A stretch of 7,950 nucleotides of DNA from Anaerolineae bacterium. Lineage in GTDB: Bacteria; Chloroflexota; Anaerolineae; B4-G1; SLSP01. The position numbers and the translations under genes are program-made. A model generated the notes under the pieces. It was not told the origin of the DNA, ran no database searches, and saw only the letters and a list, made by a program, of their open reading frames with translations. Positions 1 to 7,950 of the stretch are shown here, piece by piece. The stretch is taken from positions 1 through 7,950 of the forward strand of contig JAFGSL010000724.1 in the NCBI GenBank assembly GCA_016934645.1. Direction: 5' to 3'. Within the stretch, counting starts at the first letter, position 1; every line of letters begins with the position of its first letter.

Positions 1-251
1 GCGCGCGCCACCCACGCCGGCATCACCGCCGTCGGCGTGCAGAGGATCGCGCGGATGTCGTGCCGCGCCAACAGCGCCAGCGCGTCATCCAACCAGCCGA
101 ACTCGAAGCGGCCTTCCTGCGGCTCCATATTCACCCAGGCAAACTCCGCCATGCGGACAACGTTGAACCCGGCGGCCTGCATCATGTGCGCGTCGATCTC
201 CCAACGCTCACGCGGCCAATGTTCGGGGTAATAGTCTACGCCGATGTACAT
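1..251 (-). CDS. Beta-galactosidase, GH42 family, N-terminal fragment (3' end beyond window)
   Basis: Reading leftward from the ATG at 251, 83 codons are open up to the window edge. The product starts MYIGVDYYPEHWPRERW and continues with a short segment around AGFNVVRMAEFAW, then EPQEGRFEFGWLD and a TPTAVMPAW stretch. This is the start of the (beta/alpha)8 barrel of GH42 beta-galactosidases, whose signature order is G-DYYPE-W, AG-N-VR-EFAW, EP-G-F-F-WLD, TPT-PAW. The catalytic glutamates lie further on and are not visible. GH42 enzymes remove terminal beta-galactosyl residues, often from short galacto-oligosaccharides. There is no signal peptide, since the barrel begins at residue 2, so it should be cytoplasmic. 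The start is set by AGGAGG four bases upstream. It sits 80 bases after the GH2 gene on the same strand and is probably co-transcribed with it. Family call is firm; substrate is inferred. Confidence 0.9.
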   Translation of the reverse strand, partial: MYIGVDYYPEHWPRERWEIDAHMMQAAGFNVVRMAEFAWVNMEPQEGRFEFGWLDDALALLARHDIRAILCTPTAVMPAWVAR

Positions 252-255
252 AGCG

Positions 256-261
256 CCTCCT
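256..261 (-). promoter_or_regulatory. Shine-Dalgarno site of the GH42 gene
   Basis: A full AGGAGG lies on the minus strand with the four-base spacer CGCT before the ATG at 251. It fixes the start codon of the partial GH42 gene. The spacing is on the short side, but the ATPase gene at 5989 has the same four-base spacing. Confidence 0.75.
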
Positions 262-282
262 AAAGATAGTGAATGGGGGTTA

Positions 283-324
283 GGAAATAGGGATTGGGGA
301 GTCGCTTCCTCAATCCCTATTCCC
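283..324. repeat. Long imperfect inverted repeat between the GH2 and GH42 genes
   Basis: The arms 283-300 and 307-324 are 18 bases each and match at 16 of 18 positions around a 6-base loop. In a minus-strand transcript one mismatch becomes a G-U pair and the other stays an A-C mismatch. The core is AATAGGGATTG. It begins eight bases past the GH2 stop codon. No T-rich tract follows on the minus strand, so it is not a textbook intrinsic terminator. It could be a dispersed palindromic repeat, an mRNA-stabilising hairpin or a weak attenuator before the GH42 gene. Plain sequence inspection supports the structure; the role is unknown. Confidence 0.75.
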
Positions 325-331
325 TTCAGTT

Positions 332-3751
<3,420 letters not shown>

Positions 3752-3758
3752 TCATCGT

Positions 3759-3770
3759 AATTCGTAATTC
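3759..3770. repeat. Short intergenic copy of the ATTCGTA heptamer repeat
   Basis: AATTCGT followed by AATTC matches the tandem unit found inside the GH2 gene about 800 bases away. It lies between the GH2 ribosome binding site and the palindrome at 3777-3803, so two repeat types sit together in this short intergenic gap. Confidence 0.7.
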
Positions 3771-3776
3771 AAAGTC

Positions 3777-3803
3777 GTAGGGCGATTTGATAAATCGCCC
3801 TAC
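3777..3803. repeat. Perfect 12-bp palindromic hairpin between the ATPase and GH2 genes
   Basis: GTAGGGCGATTT (3777-3788) and its exact complement (3792-3803) surround a three-base GAT loop. It lies between the stop codon of the second ATPase (3831) and the GH2 start. No T-rich run follows on the minus strand, so it is not a standard terminator. The GTAGGGCGATT core resembles dispersed palindromes I recall from Chloroflexota and cyanobacterial genomes. In the transcript it could protect the upstream transporter message or reduce downstream expression; neither can be shown here. Confidence 0.85.
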
Positions 3804-3830
3804 AGTTTCTGCATGAAATTCGGGTCAACG

Positions 3831-4901
3831 TCAAGCCAGGTTCCTCACACCGCTGAGGTTGAGTTCGGCGGCGCGATGGCATTTGACGAAATGACCGGGG
3901 CTGATTTCGTCGAACGTCGGCTCTTCCGTCTTGCAGATGTCCTTGACGTAGGTGCAGCGCGGATGGAAGTAACATCCCGAGGGCGGGTCGGCCGGGTTGG
4001 CAACCTCACCGCTGAGTAGGATACGTTTATCGCGGGGGGTAGGATCGGGACGCGGAATCGCCGACATCAGCGCCTCGGTGTACGGGTGTTTGGGTGTCAT
4101 AAACAGTTCGTGCGTGGGCGCCTTCTCGACGATCTTCCCCACGTACATCACTGCCACGCGGTCGCTGATATGGGCGACGACACTCAAATCGTGGGCCACG
4201 AACATATACGTCAATCCCATTTCCTCCTGGAGTTCCTGCAGCAGGTTGAGGATTTGCGCCTGCACCGACACATCCAGCGCCGAAACCGGCTCGTCGCACA
4301 CCAAAAACTTGGGGTTGGGGGCCAACGCGCGCGCCAGGCCGATGCGCTGACGCTGCCCGCCGCTGAAGGCGTGCGGGTAGCGCCGCATGTATTCCGGGCG
4401 CAGGCCCACCCGGCGCAGCATCTCCGCCACGCGATCCTCCAGTTCCTTGCCCTGCGCGAGGTTCATTGCCCGCAACGGCGCGCCGACGATTTCCAGCAGC
4501 GTCATGCGGGGGTTGAGCGAGGCATACGGGTCCTGGAAGATCATCCGCATATTGCGGCGTACCTGGATGAGCTGTTCATGCTCTAGCTCACTGATGTTGA
4601 CCCGTCCTATATTCGGGTCTTGAAACCATATCTCGCCGCTGGAGGGGGCTATTGCCTTTAGGATGCAGCGTCCGGTGGTGGTTTTCCCACATCCACTTTC
4701 GCCAACCAGACCCAGTGTTTCACCTTCTTCGACGGTGAAATCGACGCCGTCAACCGCTTTCACGTGGCCGACGACCCGTCTGAAGAAGCCATGCTGGATC
4801 GGGAAATATTTCTTTAGCGCCTTGACTTGGAGCAAAGGCGGTGAAGCCTGGGGGGTATCCATAACTTGAGATTCGCTGTGGGCATAGATTTGATCGGTCA
4901 T
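3831..4901 (-). CDS. Oligopeptide/oligosaccharide ABC importer ATPase (DppF/OppF family)
   Basis: This 356-residue ATPase is one of the two nucleotide-binding subunits powering the importer. Visible motifs are Walker [10 protein letters not shown] (67-75), Q-loop [10 protein letters not shown] with Gln123, signature FSGGQRQR (179-186), Walker [13 protein letters not shown] (199-210) and H-loop His237 in VAHDLS. The C-terminal oligopeptide-transporter extension has GCYFHPRC, then C323 and GHFVKCH. Its four cysteines (310, 316, 323, 341) match the pattern that binds a [4Fe-4S] cluster in some Opp/Dpp ATPases. The ATG at 4901 is chosen because it forms an ATGA overlap with the stop of the preceding ATPase; the in-frame ATG at 4970 would overlap that gene by 73 bases. 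The LNP motif and short linker before Walker A fit the F subunit. It should act as a heterodimer with the product of 4898-5989. Confidence 0.93.
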   Translation of the reverse strand: MTDQIYAHSESQVMDTPQASPPLLQVKALKKYFPIQHGFFRRVVGHVKAVDGVDFTVEEGETLGLVGESGCGKTTTGRCILKAIAPSSGEIWFQDPNIGRVNISELEHEQLIQVRRNMRMIFQDPYASLNPRMTLLEIVGAPLRAMNLAQGKELEDRVAEMLRRVGLRPEYMRRYPHAFSGGQRQRIGLARALAPNPKFLVCDEPVSALDVSVQAQILNLLQELQEEMGLTYMFVAHDLSVVAHISDRVAVMYVGKIVEKAPTHELFMTPKHPYTEALMSAIPRPDPTPRDKRILLSGEVANPADPPSGCYFHPRCTYVKDICKTEEPTFDEISPGHFVKCHRAAELNLSGVRNLA

Positions 4902-5989
4902 AGCGTCGTATCCTTCGCGGTAGGTACCGCCGTCTGCGCATTTGACGAACGGGGAGCATACAGGTGACATCTGACGATGTGCCCCGACTCCACCTCGATG
5001 ACTTCGGGTGCTATCCGGTTACAGACGCCCTCCATATACTGCGGGCACCGTGGATGGAAAGAACATCCCGGCAACACGCTGTACGGGTCGGGCACCATAC
5101 CCTTGATCGTCTCCAACCGTTTTTTCTGACCGGTGCGCGCCATCACGTCGTCAAGCTGCGGGATGGATCTGAGCAGCGCCTGCGTATAGGGATGCAATGG
5201 ATGCCTGAAAATCGACGCGACGTTGGTTTCCTCGACGACCTTGCCCATATACATTACCGCAACTTCCTGGGCCATCTCGGCGATCACGCCCAGGTTGTGG
5301 GTGATGTACATGATTGCCATGTTGTATTCCTTCTGTAAATCCCGCATCAGATCAAGGATTTGCGCCTCGGTCGTCACATCCAATGCCGTTGTTGGCTCGT
5401 CCGCGATGAGCAGGTTGGGGTTGCAGCTCAGGGCCATGGCGATCACGGCACGCTGGCGCATCCCACCACTCAATTGGAAGGGATAGGTATCCACAATACG
5501 GTCGGCGTTGGGCAATCCAACGCGCGAAAGGATGTCGATCGCCCTTTCCCGCGCTTCCGTCTTGCTGACATTCTGGTGCAGGGTGATGGCCTCCATGATC
5601 TGTGCTCCCACCGTGCGTACGGGCAGCATGGCGGCCATCGGCTCCTGGAAGACCATCGAAATTTGATTGCCCCGAATGGCGCGCATCTCACGGCTGTCGG
5701 GTTTGAGTTTGCTGATCTCGATGATATCCGCCGTCGATGCCGATTCCGTCTGGTGGACGGTTCGATAATAGTTGATCTCTCCTCCCTCGATTCTGCCTGG
5801 GGAAGGGACCAACTGCATCAAAGACATCGCGGTGATGCTTTTGCCGCAGCCACTTTCCCCCACGATGCCTAACGTGCGCCCCGGCCTGATGGTCAGGTCT
5901 ACGCCATCCACCGCGCGAACGATGCCCTCGGCCAGATGAAAGTAAGTGCGAAGATTTTTAATTTCGGCAAGCACATTATCTTCTGACAT
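4898..5989 (-). CDS. Oligopeptide/oligosaccharide ABC importer ATPase (DppD/OppD family)
   Basis: This 363-residue ATPase is the partner of the subunit encoded just downstream. Visible are Walker A GESGCGKS (44-51), Q-loop Gln115, signature LSGGMRQR (173-180), Walker [13 protein letters not shown] (193-204) and H-loop His231 in ITHNLGV. The GMRQR form of the signature is typical of the D subunit. The C-terminal domain has GCSFHPRC and GHIVRCH, with Cys at 309, 315, 323 and 341, a likely [4Fe-4S] site by family knowledge. After the Q-loop the usual SLNP reads AMLP, so the conserved Asn is Leu122. The start at 5989 is supported by AGGAGG four bases upstream, which overlaps the TAG stop of the permease gene eight bases away. 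An in-frame ATG at 6151 would add 54 Arg-rich residues read antiphase to the permease, and is rejected. Confidence 0.93.
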   Translation of the reverse strand: MSEDNVLAEIKNLRTYFHLAEGIVRAVDGVDLTIRPGRTLGIVGESGCGKSITAMSLMQLVPSPGRIEGGEINYYRTVHQTESASTADIIEISKLKPDSREMRAIRGNQISMVFQEPMAAMLPVRTVGAQIMEAITLHQNVSKTEARERAIDILSRVGLPNADRIVDTYPFQLSGGMRQRAVIAMALSCNPNLLIADEPTTALDVTTEAQILDLMRDLQKEYNMAIMYITHNLGVIAEMAQEVAVMYMGKVVEETNVASIFRHPLHPYTQALLRSIPQLDDVMARTGQKKRLETIKGMVPDPYSVLPGCSFHPRCPQYMEGVCNRIAPEVIEVESGHIVRCHLYAPRSSNAQTAVPTAKDTTL

Positions 5990-5993
5990 GGTG

Positions 5994-5999
5994 CCTCCT
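5994..5999 (-). promoter_or_regulatory. Shine-Dalgarno site of the DppD-like gene, overlapping the upstream stop
   Basis: AGGAGG precedes the ATG at 5989 by four bases. Its first two bases are part of the TAG stop codon of the permease gene. The layout favours re-initiation by ribosomes that have just terminated, and it decides against the long 6151 start. Confidence 0.8.
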
Positions 6000-7161
6000 A
6001 GGTGACATAGGGATCTGCGGCGTCGCGCAGACCGTCGCCCAAAAAGTTGAACATGAGCACAGCGAGTACCACCATCGGCACCGGCCAGAGAATCCACGGG
6101 TAGTGGGCCACGTTCATGATATCTTGAGCATCCTGCAACATCACCCCCCAACTGATCGTCGGTGGATTCAGGCCAATGCCCAGGAAACTCAACGACGTCT
6201 CGCCCAGGATCATGCCGGGCAGCGCCCCGGTGAGCGAGACGATGATGTAACTGAGAAAGCCGGGGATCATGTAGCGGGCGATGATCGCTGCTTCGCTCTC
6301 GCCGTCCAGCCGGGCCGCTAGCACGAAGTCTTCCTCACGCATACTCAGCAGTCGCCCACGCACCGTGCGCGCCAGGCCCGTCCATCCCAGGATGGAGAGG
6401 ATGAGTGTGGTGGCAAAGTAGATGCGCAACTGTGGCCATTCGCGAGGCAGCGCTGCAGCCAGCGCCATAAACAACGGAATCGTGGGAAGTGTTGTGATCA
6501 CTTCGATGACCCGTTGGATGATTTCGTCAACGACACCGCCAAAGAACCCGGAGATGCCGCCCAAGAGCAGCCCCAGCACGAAACTGATGGCAACCCCGAT
6601 TAAGCCGACGCTCAGCGAGATGCGCGCCCCATAGAAAATACGCGATAGCACGTCTCGTCCTATGGTATCGGTTCCCACAACAAAGAGGGGCGTGGCCTCT
6701 TCGCCTCCCCCGACGCCAAACAGATGGATGTCGCTTGGAATCAGTCCCCAAAGCTTGTACGGATCGCCGCGCACGAATAACCCAATCGGATAGATGATGC
6801 TGGTGTCTTCCTCGTAGACCGGTCTGAATGTAACCGGGTCGCGTCCCTTGATGATGCCATAGACGAAGGGGGTGTGAAACTTGCCTTGCGTATCACGGAT
6901 GTGTATATTTATCGGGGAGAAGGAAAGGTATTCTTTGAAACGGTGTAAGGGGTCGTGCGGGCTGACAAACTCGGCAAAGATGGCGATAAAGTACAAGATC
7001 CCCAACACGACCATTGCCATCTGAGCCAGCTTGTGGCGCTTGAACTTCCACCACACAAGCTGCCACTGCCCGGCTCGGTAGAATTCTTCCTCATGGGTTT
7101 CATCGGCTTTAGATCGTTTGCTGCGATCGAACCACTTTTTCAGAAAGGTTGTGTTGCTCAT
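5998..7161 (-). CDS. ABC importer permease (DppC/OppC family) with an enlarged extracytoplasmic loop
   Basis: This 387-residue membrane protein forms half of the import channel. A cytoplasmic head of about 45 residues ending WWKFKRHKLAQ leads into membrane segment 1 (about 46-66). A long extracytoplasmic region (67-165) follows, then the family motif VGTDTIGRDVLSR-YGAR (162-180). Five more membrane segments lie at about 182-205, 222-240, 246-264, 302-325 and 356-376. The EAA loop, which docks onto the ATPases, is LAARLDGESEAAIIARYMIPG (split here as 281-290 and 291-301). The C-terminus LGDGLRDAADPYVT is standard for the family. The TM1-TM2 loop is roughly twice the usual size; E. coli DppC is about 300 residues in all. 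Its ATG overlaps the stop of the upstream permease as ATGA, with GGAGG just upstream, so the two are translationally coupled. Substrate is not readable from the sequence. Confidence 0.92.
   Translation of the reverse strand: MSNTTFLKKWFDRSKRSKADETHEEEFYRAGQWQLVWWKFKRHKLAQMAMVVLGILYFIAIFAEFVSPHDPLHRFKEYLSFSPINIHIRDTQGKFHTPFVYGIIKGRDPVTFRPVYEEDTSIIYPIGLFVRGDPYKLWGLIPSDIHLFGVGGGEEATPLFVVGTDTIGRDVLSRIFYGARISLSVGLIGVAISFVLGLLLGGISGFFGGVVDEIIQRVIEVITTLPTIPLFMALAAALPREWPQLRIYFATTLILSILGWTGLARTVRGRLLSMREEDFVLAARLDGESEAAIIARYMIPGFLSYIIVSLTGALPGMILGETSLSFLGIGLNPPTISWGVMLQDAQDIMNVAHYPWILWPVPMVVLAVLMFNFLGDGLRDAADPYVT
7158..7161 (-). promoter_or_regulatory. ATGA stop/start overlap coupling the two permeases
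   Basis: The TGA stop of the DppB-like gene and the ATG of the DppC-like gene share two bases. The same arrangement links the two ATPase genes at 4898-4901. Both point to translational coupling, giving near-equal amounts of the paired subunits of a heterodimeric channel and a heterodimeric motor. Confidence 0.85.
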
Positions 7162-7949
7162 GCGCCCTCCACTCCGCCGAACCGGATGCGCGGATCCGAC
7201 AAAGCCAGCATGAGGTCGGAAAAGATCGCGCTGATGGCGGTCAAGATTCCCGTGATCAAAATGTAAGCGCCAGCCATATACATATCCTGTTGCCGCAGCG
7301 CGGCGTACAACGCCGGACCGGCTGTTTGTAGGTTGAGAACGATCTCAAGGATGATGCCGCCGGAGAAAAGCCACGGCAGCAGCCACATCAGGCCGCTGAG
7401 GATGGGATTGATGGCCAGGCGCACGGGGTACCGTAGGATGACCTGGAGTTCGGAAAGCCCCTTTGCACGCGCCACCGTCACGTACTGCTTGCGCAACTCG
7501 TCCAGCATCATCGCGCGCATCGTGCGGATCGTGCCGGAGACGCCGCCCGTGCCGAGGAGGATGATGGGCAGCCATAGATGCTTTAACAGATCCACAAACT
7601 TCCCCCAACTCCACGGCAGCACCATATATTCTTGTGAAAACAATCCCCCGGTTCGGATGCCAAACTTTGTAAGAGCGATGTACATAATGATCATCGCCAG
7701 GAAGAACGCGGGCACGGCCAATCCTACGAAGGTCAGGAAGGTAATCACGTAATCGGCAATTGAGTACTGTCTTACCGCCGCAAAGATACCGATGGGGATC
7801 GCCACGACCCAAGTGAAGATGGCTGCGGCCAGAGCGATGACAAAGGTGTATCCCATGCGCTCCATGATGACCTGGGCCACGGGTTTTTCAAACGTGTACG
7901 AATACCCAAAGTCGAACTTGGTGATGATGTTGCTGATCCAGAGAAGATA
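7158..7949 (-). CDS. ABC importer permease (DppB/OppB family), 5' end beyond window
   Basis: The frame is open from the window edge, giving 263 visible residues and lacking roughly the first 70. The visible part begins YLLWISNIITKFDFGYSYTF and EKPVAQVIMERM, the extracytoplasmic stretch found in DppB/OppB before membrane segment 2. Hydrophobic segments follow at about 34-58, 66-92, 122-142, 185-205 and 225-250 of the visible part. The EAA loop is QYVTVARAKGLSELQVIL (155-172), preceding YPVRLAINPIL, and the protein ends near SDPRIRF, all typical of this subunit. A GTG at 7880 is only an internal valine, not the start. The TGA stop overlaps the ATG of the DppC-like gene. It pairs with that subunit to form the channel. 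The solute-binding protein may be encoded further upstream, outside the window. Confidence 0.92.
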   Translation of the reverse strand, partial: YLLWISNIITKFDFGYSYTFEKPVAQVIMERMGYTFVIALAAAIFTWVVAIPIGIFAAVRQYSIADYVITFLTFVGLAVPAFFLAMIIMYIALTKFGIRTGGLFSQEYMVLPWSWGKFVDLLKHLWLPIILLGTGGVSGTIRTMRAMMLDELRKQYVTVARAKGLSELQVILRYPVRLAINPILSGLMWLLPWLFSGGIILEIVLNLQTAGPALYAALRQQDMYMAGAYILITGILTAISAIFSDLMLALSDPRIRFGGVEGA

Positions 7950-7950
7950 C

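Noticed and set aside
252..331. Promoter for the GH42 gene in the intergenic gap
   Set aside because: The gap is mostly the inverted repeat plus the ribosome binding site, and I see no convincing -35/-10 pair on the minus strand.
3777..3803. Intrinsic terminator after the transporter genes
   Set aside because: The stem is perfect, but no T-rich run follows on the transcribed strand, so I call it a palindromic repeat of unknown role.
4902..4970. 23-codon N-terminal extension of the DppF-like ATPase
   Set aside because: It would overlap the previous ATPase gene by 73 bases, while the ATG at 4901 gives the ATGA overlap also seen between the permeases.
5990..6151. 54-codon N-terminal extension of the DppD-like ATPase
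   Set aside because: It lies within the permease coding region in another frame, has an Arg-rich composition unlike the family, and a strong AGGAGG precedes the ATG at 5989.

Overview
The window is a single, densely packed gene block read entirely from the minus strand. In transcription order (high to low coordinates) it holds the 3' part of an Opp/Dpp-type ABC permease (7158-7949), a second permease (5998-7161), two ABC ATPases (4898-5989 and 3831-4901), a very large LacZ-type GH2 beta-galactosidase (332-3727), and the first 83 codons of a GH42 beta-galactosidase (1-251). The four transporter genes are linked by two ATGA stop/start overlaps and one 8-base gap, so they are almost certainly one operon. 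The two glycosidases follow after gaps of about 100 and 80 bases, each with a strong AGGAGG ribosome binding site. I read the plus-strand open frames as antisense shadows.

Functionally this looks like an uptake-and-hydrolysis locus for beta-galactosides. An oligopeptide-family (Opp/Dpp) importer, a family also used for oligosaccharides in many thermophilic and Chloroflexota-type bacteria, would bring in intact galactosides. Two enzymes without visible signal peptides would then cleave terminal beta-galactosyl residues in the cytoplasm. The solute-binding protein expected for such a system is not in the window; it may lie beyond 7950, upstream of the truncated permease. The sugar substrate is inferred from the neighbours, not from the transporter itself.

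The DNA is GC-rich and carries several kinds of small repeat that I associate from memory with Chloroflexota (Anaerolineae/Caldilineae-like) genomes, and to a lesser degree Cyanobacteria or Bacteroidota. These are a 7-bp tandem repeat (ACGAATT on the coding strand, giving NYELRIT when translated), a perfect palindrome with the core GTAGGGCGATTT, a GGGATTGGGGA-type inverted repeat, and C7/G7 hairpins. Several lie in frame inside the GH2 gene. The taxon call is tentative.

The most unusual item is inside the GH2 enzyme. Its C-terminal beta-sandwich domain is interrupted by about 110 residues, flanked by Pro-rich linkers. The helical core of this insert reads like an effector-associated/death-like adaptor domain of the kind known from bacterial conflict and signalling proteins. 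This similarity is by eye and needs a profile search, but it would be an odd partner for a beta-galactosidase.
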